A DNA stretch of 64,000 nt from Rhizobium sp. Root483D2 (GCF_001426685.1 NZ_LMFB01000019.1:395958-459957); one strand, 5' to 3'; positions 1 through 7,992 are shown, counted from the stretch's first letter. Numbers and translations are program-made. Notes: generated by a model not told the origin, from the sequence alone.

Positions 1-251
1 CACGCGGCATCGCCATGCTGGTTCCCTCCCGAGCCGGTCTGCAAGTGGCCGAATATGCACCGAATGCGGTGAAAAAAGCGGTGATCGGCGTTGGCCATGG
101 CGAAAAGCAGCAGATTCATATGATGCTGAAGATCCTGATGCCAAAGGCCGAATTCAAAGGCAATGACGCCGCCGACGCCTTGGCGATCGCGATCTGCCAC
201 GCGCATAATCGCGGCGGTGCCCGGATGCGCATGGCGGCACTGGCGGGGTAG
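1..251 (+). CDS. ruvC: Crossover junction endodeoxyribonuclease RuvC, C-terminal part (5' end outside window)
   Basis: The open frame runs in from the left edge and ends at TAG 249-251. The visible 80 or so residues match the RuvC C-terminus, including the [15 protein letters not shown] segment and the final acidic helix [15 protein letters not shown] that carries the last metal-binding Asp residues. RuvC cuts Holliday junctions together with RuvAB. The first two catalytic acidic residues lie upstream of the window. Downstream, ruvA is separated from ruvC by an AbrB-PIN gene pair instead of following directly. Confidence 0.95.
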   Translation, partial: RGIAMLVPSRAGLQVAEYAPNAVKKAVIGVGHGEKQQIHMMLKILMPKAEFKGNDAADALAIAICHAHNRGGARMRMAALAG

Positions 252-258
252 TTTGTTC

Positions 259-300
259 TTGACTTGTTCTTTTGGTAAGGATATTTCTTACTTAAAGGAG
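259..300 (+). promoter_or_regulatory. Probable promoter, operator and RBS of the first toxin-antitoxin pair
   Basis: This AT-rich stretch between ruvC and the antitoxin has a -35-like TTGACT at 259-264 and an AT-rich -10 region about 17 nt later (282-287). An inverted repeat GTAAG-N7-CTTAC at 275-291 overlaps the -10 region, where an autorepressing AbrB-type antitoxin would be expected to bind. A strong AAGGAG RBS at 295-300 precedes the ATG at 309. The promoter call is inferred from motifs alone. Confidence 0.45.
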
Positions 301-308
301 ATTGGACA

Positions 309-560
309 ATGCGTGTCACATCAAAAGGGCAGGTAACCATACCGCGTGATTTGAGGGAACTGGCTGGTATCGCGCCCAACAGCGAGGTCATTTTCGCAAT
401 GGAGGGCGGCAAGCTTACAATCGTTCCGAAAGACGGAAAGCAGGAGCTTGAAGAACGGTTACGCTTGGAGCGGTTCCTAAAGTCCTTGCAAGTTCTCGAG
501 GGGACGGGAGATCAGGAAATCGATGCGGCCGAGCTCATGAAAATGACGCGGGACCGGTAA
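309..560 (+). CDS. AbrB/MazE-type (VapB-like) antitoxin, module 1
   Basis: An 83-residue protein. Residues 1-45 form a typical swapped-hairpin AbrB/SpoVT DNA-binding domain (VTSKGQVTIPRDLRELAGI). The charged C-terminal tail (from about residue 47) would wrap and inhibit the toxin. The ATG follows AAGGAG by 8 nt. The partner PIN gene starts 4 nt after the stop, the usual antitoxin-toxin arrangement. By family knowledge it should neutralise the PIN toxin and repress its own promoter. It lies between ruvC and ruvA, which is unusual. Confidence 0.85.
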   Translation: MRVTSKGQVTIPRDLRELAGIAPNSEVIFAMEGGKLTIVPKDGKQELEERLRLERFLKSLQVLEGTGDQEIDAAELMKMTRDR

Positions 561-564
561 TCTG

Positions 565-978
565 ATGGCGACCATTGTCGATACGAATGTCCTGGTTGAC
601 ATTGCTGTTCGGGATCCGAACTGGCACATCTGGTCTAAGACGCAGGTTTTTGCAGCTGCAAAACGGGGATCCGTCGTGATCAACCCGGTGATTTATTCGG
701 AATTCTCCGTCCGCTACGAGCGCATGGAGGATGTAGATTATCTCTTGCCCGAGGCGGATTATATTCGCGAAAACCTGCCGTGGAGTGCCGCTTTTGCAGC
801 AGGCGTAGCGTTTCGCCGTTACAGGTCAGCCGGCGGCGGGCGTGAGCGTGTGCTGCCGGATTTTCTCATCGGCGCGCATGCGGCTATTCGCGGGCATAGC
901 ATTTTGACACGGGATCCAAAAGGCTATCGGGCTTATTTCCCCTCCGTCGAACTGATCACGCCGGAAACTCACCCATGA
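565..978 (+). CDS. PIN-domain ribonuclease toxin (VapC-like), module 1
   Basis: A 137-residue PIN-domain protein. The acidic active-site residues appear intact: the N-terminal VDTNVLVD Asp, the Glu in YSEFS, the Asp in [10 protein letters not shown] and the Asp in LTRDPKGY. VapC-type toxins cleave tRNA or rRNA when freed from the antitoxin; the target here cannot be read from sequence. Its TGA (976-978) overlaps an ATG at 975 that opens a 16-codon frame reaching ruvA. It is not a close copy of the PIN gene at 1995-2399, so the two modules look independently acquired. Confidence 0.85.
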   Translation: MATIVDTNVLVDIAVRDPNWHIWSKTQVFAAAKRGSVVINPVIYSEFSVRYERMEDVDYLLPEADYIRENLPWSAAFAAGVAFRRYRSAGGGRERVLPDFLIGAHAAIRGHSILTRDPKGYRAYFPSVELITPETHP

Positions 979-1025
979 CGGCCAGACCTATGAAGGCCAG
1001 ACCTATGAAAGATTTCGCGCCATGA
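975..1025 (+). CDS. Possible 16-codon bridging ORF between the PIN toxin and ruvA
   Basis: The ATG at 975 overlaps the toxin stop (ATGA). The frame encodes [16 protein letters not shown] and its TGA at 1023-1025 overlaps the ruvA ATG at 1022 (ATGA). The five-residue unit ARPMK occurs twice because 15 bp (980-994) are exactly repeated at 995-1009, a duplication that keeps the frame. It may only pass ribosomes from the toxin gene to ruvA and have no peptide function. It could also be chance: no RBS of its own is evident. Confidence 0.4.
   Translation: MTARPMKARPMKDFAP
980..1009 (+). repeat. 15-bp perfect tandem duplication upstream of ruvA
   Basis: GGCCAGACCTATGAA occurs at 980-994 and again at 995-1009 without a mismatch. 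It lies in the toxin-ruvA junction, 13 nt before the ruvA start codon. A multiple of three, it preserves the small bridging frame. Slipped-strand duplication or an insertion scar are both plausible origins. Confidence 0.9.
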
Positions 1026-1639
1026 TCGGCAAGCTCAAGGGAACGATCGACGAGATCGGTGACGACCATGTCGTGGTGGATGTGCACGGGGTCGGCTATG
1101 TCGCCCATTGCTCGTCAAGGACACTGTCGAAGATCGGGTCGTCCGGTGAGGCCGTCGTGCTGTTCATCGAAACCTATGTCCGCGAAGACCAGTTGCGGCT
1201 GTTCGGCTTTCTGTCGGCGCTGGAGCGGGAATGGTTCCGGTTGCTGCAGAGCGTGCAGGGTGTTGGCTCCAAGGTGGCGCTTGCCGTTCTCTCCGTGTTG
1301 ACGCCGGGCGAACTGGCCAATGCCATCGCATTGCAGGACAAGACAGCCGTCTCGCGCGCACCGGGAGTTGGCCCCAAGGTTGCCGTGCGCATCGTCACCG
1401 AACTCAAAAACAAGGCACCGGCCTTTGCAGGTGAGGCGGGCGCCAATATCGGATTGAAACAGGAATTGGGTGAAGGCGTCGCCTCTGCGCCGGTGTCGGA
1501 TGCGGTGTCGGCGCTCAGCAATCTCGGCTACTCGCGCGACCAGGCTGCCAATGCGGTCGTGGCGGCGTTGAAGAATGGCGGCGAGGGGCTGGATAGTGCG
1601 AAGCTGATACGCTTGGGGTTGAAGGAACTGGCGCGGTAA
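1022..1639 (+). CDS. ruvA: Holliday junction branch migration protein RuvA
   Basis: A 205-residue protein of normal RuvA length. It opens with [12 protein letters not shown], the OB-fold domain I that contacts the junction. The helix-hairpin-helix segments [12 protein letters not shown] and [12 protein letters not shown] form domain II, and the C-terminal three-helix domain (about 155-205) contacts RuvB. A tetramer binds the four-way junction and loads RuvB. The RBS is weak, so initiation may depend on ribosomes arriving from the preceding toxin/bridging frame through the ATGA overlap at 1022-1025. Confidence 0.96.
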   Translation: MIGKLKGTIDEIGDDHVVVDVHGVGYVAHCSSRTLSKIGSSGEAVVLFIETYVREDQLRLFGFLSALEREWFRLLQSVQGVGSKVALAVLSVLTPGELANAIALQDKTAVSRAPGVGPKVAVRIVTELKNKAPAFAGEAGANIGLKQELGEGVASAPVSDAVSALSNLGYSRDQAANAVVAALKNGGEGLDSAKLIRLGLKELAR

Positions 1640-1645
1640 CGCGGA

Positions 1646-1682
1646 GGAATTTTGAAAATTCCGACAAATCTGTTAGTGTCGG
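1646..1682 (+). promoter_or_regulatory. Palindromic region upstream of the second antitoxin (candidate operator)
   Basis: Right after ruvA there is a perfect inverted repeat GGAATTTT-G-AAAATTCC at 1646-1662, followed by CCGACA (1661-1666) and TGTCGG (1677-1682) separated by 10 nt. The 74-nt gap is AT-rich compared with its surroundings. Such symmetrical sites upstream of AbrB-type antitoxins usually serve autoregulation. This is an inference from symmetry and position only. Confidence 0.4.
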
Positions 1683-1713
1683 CTAAATTCCAGTTCTTCC
1701 GAAGGATGTGTCG

Positions 1714-1998
1714 ATGCAGTGGGAATTGATTATTTCTGCCAAGGGCCAAGTGACTATCCCAAAGGAAATGCGGGAGGTCCTGGATCTGCGGCCTGGGGAT
1801 CAGTTGATTTACAGCTTGATCGATGGGCAGATTGTCGTCACGCCGAAGAATGTCAATTTCAATGATTTGGCAGGGCTTCTGGGCAAGGCGCCAAACGGGC
1901 ACGCCACGCTGGACGAAATCGACCAGGCAGTCCTTAAGGCTGCGGGCGCAAGTGTAACGGACTTGAAGGGTGACGCGGCGCCGGATGTTGCAGCATGA
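1714..1998 (+). CDS. AbrB/MazE-type (VapB-like) antitoxin, module 2
   Basis: A 94-residue protein (start at ATG 1714) with an AbrB DNA-binding domain (LIISAKGQVTIPKEMREVL). A GTG at 1708 is in frame, but GAAGGA at 1701-1706 is correctly spaced (7 nt) only for the ATG at 1714. The C-terminal half (ATLDEIDQAVLKAAG) resembles a toxin-binding tail. Its TGA overlaps the toxin ATG at 1995. It sits between ruvA and ruvB and differs clearly from the module 1 antitoxin outside the AbrB core. Confidence 0.85.
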   Translation: MQWELIISAKGQVTIPKEMREVLDLRPGDQLIYSLIDGQIVVTPKNVNFNDLAGLLGKAPNGHATLDEIDQAVLKAAGASVTDLKGDAAPDVAA

Positions 1999-2399
1999 AG
2001 ACCTATGGTCTTGATACGAATGTCGTTCTGCGCCTCATTTTGGATGATGATCCAGCCCAGCGACGTGCCGCTTTGATCTTCGGCGCCGGGCTTGGCCGTG
2101 AACACTCGGCGTTCTTATCTTTGATCAGTTTGCTGGAGCTGGATTGGGCTCTAAGATCGCAATACGGCTTTCAGAAAGCGGATGTTGCAACTGCGATTGG
2201 CAAGCTTTTACACACACGTGGTTTGGCTGTAGAGCATCACAGCATGGTCGTTCAGGCTCTGAGGCTGGTAGAGAGTAGCAATGCGGATTTTGCAGATGCT
2301 TTGATTGCCTGCCGATCGCTCGACGTGGGCTGTGTGTCTATCAAGACCTTTGACAAAAAGGCCGCAGGGAAAATACCCGGAATGGAACTTCTCGCATGA
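1995..2399 (+). CDS. PIN-domain ribonuclease toxin (VapC-like), module 2
   Basis: A 134-residue PIN protein. The expected acidic residues are present: Asp in [10 protein letters not shown], Glu in LLELDWAL, Asp in [10 protein letters not shown] and Asp in KTFDKKAA. Translation starts inside the antitoxin stop (ATGA at 1995-1998), and its own TGA overlaps the ruvB ATG at 2396 (ATGA again). Antitoxin, toxin and ruvB therefore form one chain of overlapping codons. The codon choice looks more AT-rich than ruvB, consistent with horizontal acquisition (judged by eye). Confidence 0.86.
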   Translation: MKTYGLDTNVVLRLILDDDPAQRRAALIFGAGLGREHSAFLSLISLLELDWALRSQYGFQKADVATAIGKLLHTRGLAVEHHSMVVQALRLVESSNADFADALIACRSLDVGCVSIKTFDKKAAGKIPGMELLA

Positions 2400-3436
2400 C
2401 CGATGCCGCACGTTTGATCACACCGGAAAAGCGCGGCGAGGACCTCGATACGACATTGCGGCCGCAATCGCTGGACGAGTTTACTGGTCAGGCGGAGGCG
2501 CGTGCCAATCTGAAAGTGTTCATCGAGGCGGCAAAGAACCGGGGCGAGGCGCTGGATCATGTGCTGTTCGTTGGTCCGCCCGGCCTGGGCAAGACCACGC
2601 TTGCGCAGATCATGGCCAAGGAACTCGGTGTCAATTTCCGGTCGACATCCGGCCCGGTGATCGCCAAGGCCGGGGATCTTGCGGCACTTTTGACCAATCT
2701 CGAAGACCGCGACGTGCTGTTCATCGATGAAATCCACCGGTTGAACCCGGCCGTGGAAGAAATTCTCTATCCGGCTATGGAGGATTTCCAGCTGGATCTG
2801 ATCATCGGCGAAGGACCGGCAGCGCGGTCCGTAAAGATTGACCTGTCGAAATTCACGCTGGTTGCGGCCACCACACGGCTCGGGCTTTTGACGACGCCGT
2901 TGCGTGATCGCTTCGGCATTCCGGTGCGGCTGAATTTTTATACGGTGGAGGAACTGGAATCGATCGTTCGCCGTGGCGCCCGGTTGATGGGGCTTGGCAT
3001 CACCGATGACGGCGCGCGCGAAATTGCCCGCCGTGCGCGCGGCACGCCGCGGATTGCCGGGCGGCTTTTACGCCGGGTGCGGGATTTCGCGGAGGTGGCA
3101 AAGGCCGAAGCCGTCACCAAGCAGATTGCCGATGAGGCGCTGACGCGGCTTCTGGTGGATAATATGGGCCTTGATCAGCTCGACAAGCGCTACCTCACGA
3201 TGATCGCGCTCAATTTCGGCGGCGGCCCGGTCGGGATCGAGACGATTGCCGCAGGGCTATCGGAGCCGCGCGATGCGATCGAGGATATTATCGAGCCCTA
3301 TATGATCCAGCAGGGTTTCATCCAGCGCACGCCGCGCGGGCGCATTTTAACTGCAAACGCCTGGAAACACCTTGGACTGCAGGTGCCGAAGGATCTGGAA
3401 GCCACCCAGTTCCGTCTGTTCCAAGAGGGTGATTGA
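2396..3436 (+). CDS. ruvB: Holliday junction DNA helicase RuvB
   Basis: A 346-residue AAA+ motor, normal in length. Walker [10 protein letters not shown] is at residues 60-68, Walker B FIDEIH at 109-114, and the C-terminal winged helix ends the protein ([20 protein letters not shown] region). RuvB hexamers drive branch migration on RuvA-bound junctions. Translation starts within the stop of the preceding PIN toxin gene (ATGA), a position normally held by ruvA. The next gene begins at the base immediately after the ruvB stop. Confidence 0.97.
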   Translation: MTDAARLITPEKRGEDLDTTLRPQSLDEFTGQAEARANLKVFIEAAKNRGEALDHVLFVGPPGLGKTTLAQIMAKELGVNFRSTSGPVIAKAGDLAALLTNLEDRDVLFIDEIHRLNPAVEEILYPAMEDFQLDLIIGEGPAARSVKIDLSKFTLVAATTRLGLLTTPLRDRFGIPVRLNFYTVEELESIVRRGARLMGLGITDDGAREIARRARGTPRIAGRLLRRVRDFAEVAKAEAVTKQIADEALTRLLVDNMGLDQLDKRYLTMIALNFGGGPVGIETIAAGLSEPRDAIEDIIEPYMIQQGFIQRTPRGRILTANAWKHLGLQVPKDLEATQFRLFQEGD

Positions 3437-4309
3437 GTGTTGACGCGGCGCGGCTTTGTCCGAACGCTCGGCGCGCTGTTGTTGTCGGGCGTGGCGTCCG
3501 GTGCCTATGCCGTGGGGATAGAACCTGTGGGCCGGCCGCGCATCGTTCGCTACCATCTGATGCCGGAGAATTGGCCGGCCGGGCTGAAGCTGCGGCTGGT
3601 GATCCTGGCTGATATCCATGCCTGCAGACCGTTTATGTCTCCCCGCCGGATCGGCGATATCTGTGCGCAGGCGAATGCGCTGAATGGCGACATGATCCTC
3701 CTGTTGGGCGATTTTCTGTCGGGAATGCGGATGGGAGGTCACCGGGTCACGTCGAACGAATGGGCGGACGAGCTTGCCCGCCTTGCAGCGCCTCTTGGCG
3801 TTCACGCGGTGATGGGCAACCATGATTGGATCGACGACCCCGATGCGATGATCGCGGGCGCGGGGCCGACGATCGTGCATAAGGCGCTGGCCTCGATCAA
3901 CGTGCCTGTCTACGAGAACCGGGCGACCCGTTTTGAAAAGGATGGCCAAGGGTTTTGGCTGGCGGGCCTTGCCGATCAGATCGGACCGCGCATCGGCCTT
4001 GACGATCTGCCGGGAACCTTGGCGCAGGTCACAGACGAGGCGCCGGTTATCCTGATGGCGCATGAGCCGGATGTTTTTCCAGAGGTGCCGGACAGGGTGG
4101 CCGTGACTCTGTCGGGGCACACGCATGGCGGGCAGATCCGTCTGTTCGGCTATTCGCCTGTCGTACCATCGCGCTTCCGCAACCGTTACGCCTACGGCCA
4201 TGTGGTGGAAGACGGCCGCAATCTGATCGTTTCGGGCGGGCTCGGCTGCTCGATCATGCCAGTCCGCTTCGGCTCCCCGCCGGAAATCGTTATTGTCGAA
4301 CTCGGATAG
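3437..4309 (+). CDS. Metallophosphoesterase (YaeI-like), probable Tat substrate
   Basis: A 290-residue calcineurin-like phosphoesterase. The N-terminus carries a twin-arginine signal, TRRGFVRTLG, followed by a hydrophobic stretch ending near AYA, so export by Tat is likely. The metal-binding motifs are present in order: ADIHA, LLGDFLSG, GNHDW, AHEPD and SGHTHGGQ. The GTG start abuts the ruvB TGA, with an AAGAGGGTGA RBS inside ruvB. Substrate is unknown; YaeI relatives act on phosphodiesters at the envelope. It probably shares the ruv transcript. Confidence 0.85.
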   Translation: MLTRRGFVRTLGALLLSGVASGAYAVGIEPVGRPRIVRYHLMPENWPAGLKLRLVILADIHACRPFMSPRRIGDICAQANALNGDMILLLGDFLSGMRMGGHRVTSNEWADELARLAAPLGVHAVMGNHDWIDDPDAMIAGAGPTIVHKALASINVPVYENRATRFEKDGQGFWLAGLADQIGPRIGLDDLPGTLAQVTDEAPVILMAHEPDVFPEVPDRVAVTLSGHTHGGQIRLFGYSPVVPSRFRNRYAYGHVVEDGRNLIVSGGLGCSIMPVRFGSPPEIVIVELG

Positions 4310-4312
4310 TCC

Positions 4313-4822
4313 ATGCCCAAACGCAAGATGATCCGGATGGATGGGCCGCAGGGAAAGCGGTTCAATTTCCGCATCGCCGAGCTTGGGTTTCGCGATGGTC
4401 ATGTTCTGGTGCATCGGGCAGTGCACGAGGATTTCTGGACGTTCCCGGGTGGGCGGGCGGAGATCGGCGAGACATCGGTGGAAACGCTGAAGCGCGAGAT
4501 GATCGAGGAACTGGGCGTCGAGGTCCGCGTTGGCCGCATGCTCTGGACGGTAGAAAACTTCTTCCGCTACGAGGACCGGGACTATCATGAGATCGGTTTC
4601 TACTACGAAATGGAAATCCCGGAACATTTTCCCTTTCATCGAAGCGAGATCGTTCATCGCCTGCGGGATGGCACGAGCGATCTTGAATTCAAGTGGGTTA
4701 AGGCGACCAGAGCAGCGCTGACGGCGCTCGATATTCCGCCCTATTTCATCGCCGACCAGATCGGGGACCTGCCGCCGTCGCCGGTCCATATCATCTGGGA
4801 TGACGGTCATCCTGACCGGTAG
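4313..4822 (+). CDS. Nudix hydrolase
   Basis: A 169-residue protein with a complete Nudix box at residues 47-69 (G-x5-E-x7-REMIEELGV), so the catalytic Glu residues are intact. Nudix enzymes hydrolyse nucleoside diphosphates linked to other groups; this substrate cannot be assigned. It begins 3 nt after the phosphoesterase stop and is the last gene of the ruv-led plus-strand run. Downstream, sqdC is convergent with only 39 nt between. Confidence 0.88.
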   Translation: MPKRKMIRMDGPQGKRFNFRIAELGFRDGHVLVHRAVHEDFWTFPGGRAEIGETSVETLKREMIEELGVEVRVGRMLWTVENFFRYEDRDYHEIGFYYEMEIPEHFPFHRSEIVHRLRDGTSDLEFKWVKATRAALTALDIPPYFIADQIGDLPPSPVHIIWDDGHPDR

Positions 4823-4861
4823 ATCACGGCGTGGGCTGGGATCTGTTGGGCTAGACCAGAG

Positions 4862-5749
4862 CTAAACCAACTGCCCTATCGTTTCCCGAAGCAGCTCCAG
4901 GCCGCCCGGCTTCCAGCCCAGTGCCTCAATCTTGCGGGTGCCCATCGGATTTAACGCCGCCTTGTCGCCGGTGGGCGGCAGAGGATGCGGACAGTGCGTG
5001 AGGTGCTGGAGGATGGACAGGATTTCATGGGTGTCGGTCGAGAGATCGGAGACGTTGAAGGTTTCGCCGTTGATCTGCACGGTGTCTGTTTCCAGCATCA
5101 GCCGCACGGCGCGGGCGACGTCGTCGCCGTGGACTTCGGTGCTGGCCCGGACCGGAACAGGCTTGCCGGCAAGATAGTCCTCGAAAAGTCCCGCCCATTT
5201 CTGCCGCTGTCCGGCGCCTGCGGGGCCATAGATGCCGGTTGCGCGCAGGCTTGCGGTAACGAAGCCGTGGCCGCAAAGGGACAGGAGGCTGCGCTCGGCC
5301 TGCAGCTTGAGCTCGCCATAAAGCGTGTCTGGCTTGCCGTGCATATCCTCTTTCAGAACCGTTCCGGGTGGTTGCGGTCCGTAGGCGGCGCGGCTGGAGA
5401 GGAAAACGCAGCGGCGCACGCCGGCATCGCGGGCAGTCTCAAAAAGCCGCACCGTGCCGTCGAGATTGGCGCGGCGGAACTCTTGCGGATCGTCGCCTTC
5501 ACCGCCCCGGTAGTGTCCGGGAAGGTGATCGAAGGCGGCATGGACGAAATAATAGACGTGATCGAACGCCTCGATCTGGTCAGCATCGGGATCGAGCCGC
5601 AGGGGCACGAAGGCGACATCCTTTGAGAAGAAACCAGGCTCCGGCGCGGTGCGGCCGCCGACGGTGACTTTATAGCCATTGGCCAGCAGGTGCTCGACAA
5701 TGAAGCGGCCGGCATAGCCGGTGCCGCCGGAAACGAGAACGCGTGTCAT
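4862..5749 (-). CDS. sqdC: NAD-dependent epimerase/dehydratase family protein, probable SqdC
   Basis: A 295-residue short-chain dehydrogenase of the extended class, with an N-terminal Rossmann motif SGGTGYAGR and an active-site YGELK (YxxxK). It is the third gene after sqdB and sqdD, 13 nt behind sqdD, matching the sqdBDC order known from Sinorhizobium meliloti. SqdC is needed for normal sulfolipid synthesis, but its exact reaction is unclear; it may act on a sugar intermediate. The symbol rests mainly on operon position. Confidence 0.65.
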   Translation of the reverse strand: MTRVLVSGGTGYAGRFIVEHLLANGYKVTVGGRTAPEPGFFSKDVAFVPLRLDPDADQIEAFDHVYYFVHAAFDHLPGHYRGGEGDDPQEFRRANLDGTVRLFETARDAGVRRCVFLSSRAAYGPQPPGTVLKEDMHGKPDTLYGELKLQAERSLLSLCGHGFVTASLRATGIYGPAGAGQRQKWAGLFEDYLAGKPVPVRASTEVHGDDVARAVRLMLETDTVQINGETFNVSDLSTDTHEILSILQHLTHCPHPLPPTGDKAALNPMGTRKIEALGWKPGGLELLRETIGQLV

Positions 5750-5762
5750 GAGCTTCCTGATG

Positions 5763-6650
5763 TCACTTCGGGCCTAATATGTCCGGATTGGGCGCGTCCG
5801 GGTTTGGCAATGCGGCAATCTCCGGGATAGCGTCGCCGGTCAGGAAAGCATGCCAGAGATTGATCAGCGGTCGCAGTCTTTCGGCTTTGGAATGATCCTT
5901 TTCCCAGGGTTTTTCATATTGGTAATGCAGCACGCCGATCGATGGCCAATCCCAGAGCGCCGGCATGTTGAACCAGACATATTGCAGCATGTTCATCGTG
6001 ACAGGCAGGCCATGCCAATCTGTGAAAAAATTCTGTAAAAATGTCTGGTCGGTGCGTGGCCAGAAGGCATCGCGTGTGTCGAGCTTTGCCAGCATGTTTT
6101 CGAATGTTTGAAGGCTGGGTGTTGCGACGAAAACCCCGGAATTCAGCCGGTGAAAATCAGCAAGGCTTTCATAGACGTTGGGTGCCGCTGAAAATTCCGG
6201 ATAGCCGAAATAGCGGTCGATGTTTTTCAAGACCAGCGCATCGGCATCGATGAAGATGCAGCGCTCGTATTCGGTCAGCTGCCACAGTCTCAGCTTGCAG
6301 AAATTGTCGAGTGGCGAATGAAAGTCAGGTTTGCGACCCTTGGTAAAAGGGGCTGCGCTGTGCAGCGCCCTGCGGGCATGCCGCGCGTTGAAGGCGTCAG
6401 AGAGTGGCAGCAACTCGGTTGCGGCGAAACGGCACCCGAATTGCGCGAGCGGCGCCAGCGCATGCTCTGGAACGCCGCCCGTGTGCAGAACGACGATGTC
6501 GGCTTGCGTCCCGGTTCGTCTGATCGAACGGGCAAGTGCGGTTGCGCCCATCGCATAATCCGCATTCGTCACCAGCGTCACGAAGGCGTACCGCGATCCG
6601 GCGGAGCCGGAAGGCGCGATGCCGTTGGAAGCAGTTCCTGGCTGCGTCAT
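5763..6650 (-). CDS. sqdD: Glycogenin-like (GT8) glycosyltransferase, probable sulfoquinovosyltransferase SqdD
   Basis: A 295-residue GT8-family protein. The N-terminal YAFVTLVTNADYAMGA nucleotide-binding segment and the metal-binding DAD in FIDADALVLKNID are visible, followed by LNSGVFVATPS typical of glycogenin relatives. In rhizobia and Rhodobacter, SqdD is the glycogenin-like transferase moving sulfoquinovose from UDP-sulfoquinovose to diacylglycerol. Its ATG overlaps the sqdB stop (ATGA), so the two are translationally coupled. The first 18 or so residues are low in complexity and may not be folded. Confidence 0.8.
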   Translation of the reverse strand: MTQPGTASNGIAPSGSAGSRYAFVTLVTNADYAMGATALARSIRRTGTQADIVVLHTGGVPEHALAPLAQFGCRFAATELLPLSDAFNARHARRALHSAAPFTKGRKPDFHSPLDNFCKLRLWQLTEYERCIFIDADALVLKNIDRYFGYPEFSAAPNVYESLADFHRLNSGVFVATPSLQTFENMLAKLDTRDAFWPRTDQTFLQNFFTDWHGLPVTMNMLQYVWFNMPALWDWPSIGVLHYQYEKPWEKDHSKAERLRPLINLWHAFLTGDAIPEIAALPNPDAPNPDILGPK

Positions 6651-7867
6651 GAAACCGATTTCAGCCTTCTTCCTTCCGGATCATGATTGATCTTGGCGGC
6701 GATGTCCTTGGTCCAGGCGGATACGGCCGGCACACGGCTGCGATCGACGCGGTAGGCGTATTTCTTGCCGACATCGACGATTTCCGCAAGCAGGCCGTCC
6801 TGCAGCGTGATCGGGTTGTGGCCAAGCTGGCGGAATTTTTCGTTGCGCACGACCAGATCGTTTTCAGCCGCTTCCTTGCGCGGATTGGGCAGCCAGGCAA
6901 TCTCGGAACCGGTAAGGCCGGCAATCATTTCGGCGAGATCGCGGACCCGGTGTGTTTCGGTCATCTGGTTAAAGATCTCGACGCGGGCGCCGCGCTGCGG
7001 CGGGTTTTTCAGCGCCAGCTCGATGCAACGGACCGAATCCTGGATGTGAATGAAAGCGCGCGTCTGGCCGCCGGTACCGTGCACGGTCAGCGGATATCCG
7101 ATCGCCGCCTGAATGAGGAAGCGATTGAGCACGGTGCCATAGTCGCCGTCATAATCGAAGCGGTTGATCAGCTGTTCATGGCGGCGGGTCTGTTCGGTAT
7201 GGGTGCCCCAGACGATGCCCTGGTGCAGGTCGGTGATCCGCAACGCGTCATTTTTGGCGTAGAACTGGAACAGCAGCTGATCGAGACATTTGGTCATGTG
7301 GTAGATCGAGCCGGGATTGGCGGGGTAGAGGATATCCTGCTTAGCCGTTTCCCCGCTTTCGGTCTCGATGCCCACCGGAAGATAGCCTTCCGGGATCGCC
7401 GCGCCAACGGTGGAATATCCATAGACGCCCATGGTACCAAGATGGACCAGATGCGCATCGAGGCCGATCTCGACCATGGCGTTCAACAGGTTATGGGTGG
7501 CATTGACGTTGTTGTTGACAGTGTAATTCTTGTGACGGTCGCTCTTCATCGAATAGGGTGCGGCCCGCTGCTCGGCGAAATGGATGACGGCATCCGGGCG
7601 GTTTTCCGCAAGCCAGTTTTTCAAGAGCTCATAGTCGCGGGCGAGATCGATCAGGTGAAAATGAATACGCCTTCCGGTCTGCGCATGCCAGATGCGAGTG
7701 CGTTCCTGAATGCTGTCCATGGGGGTTAACGACTGGACCCCAAGCTCGGTATCGATCCAGCGGCGGGACAGGTTGTCGAGAATGTGGATGTCATGTCCGG
7801 CATCGGACAAATGCAGGGCTGTCGGCCAACCGACAAAGCCGTCACCGCCAAGGACTGCAATTTTCAT
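6647..7867 (-). CDS. sqdB: UDP-sulfoquinovose synthase SqdB
   Basis: About 406 residues, starting at the ATG of MKIAVLGGDGFVGWP (7867) with AGGAG upstream; a longer frame to 8008 exists but lacks this RBS. It has the Rossmann motif GGDGFVG, the LDNLSRR segment typical of SqdB/SQD1, the active-site region YHMTKCLDQ, and NRFLIQAAIGYPLTVHGTGG followed by QTRAFIHIQD near the C-terminal third. The enzyme makes UDP-sulfoquinovose from UDP-glucose and sulfite. It heads a three-gene minus-strand operon with sqdD and sqdC. The ybgC gene is divergent, with 125 nt between start codons. Confidence 0.93.
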   Translation of the reverse strand: MKIAVLGGDGFVGWPTALHLSDAGHDIHILDNLSRRWIDTELGVQSLTPMDSIQERTRIWHAQTGRRIHFHLIDLARDYELLKNWLAENRPDAVIHFAEQRAAPYSMKSDRHKNYTVNNNVNATHNLLNAMVEIGLDAHLVHLGTMGVYGYSTVGAAIPEGYLPVGIETESGETAKQDILYPANPGSIYHMTKCLDQLLFQFYAKNDALRITDLHQGIVWGTHTEQTRRHEQLINRFDYDGDYGTVLNRFLIQAAIGYPLTVHGTGGQTRAFIHIQDSVRCIELALKNPPQRGARVEIFNQMTETHRVRDLAEMIAGLTGSEIAWLPNPRKEAAENDLVVRNEKFRQLGHNPITLQDGLLAEIVDVGKKYAYRVDRSRVPAVSAWTKDIAAKINHDPEGRRLKSVS

Positions 7868-7992
7868 GCGCCAATCTCCTGTGGGATCGAAATCATGCGC
7901 CGGTGATAGGAGAACATTGTGACAAACCTGCAATGCTTGCAAAACCCGTTTGGTTCCTGCACAGAAAAAAGAATAATTTTGCGAGGCTGCGG

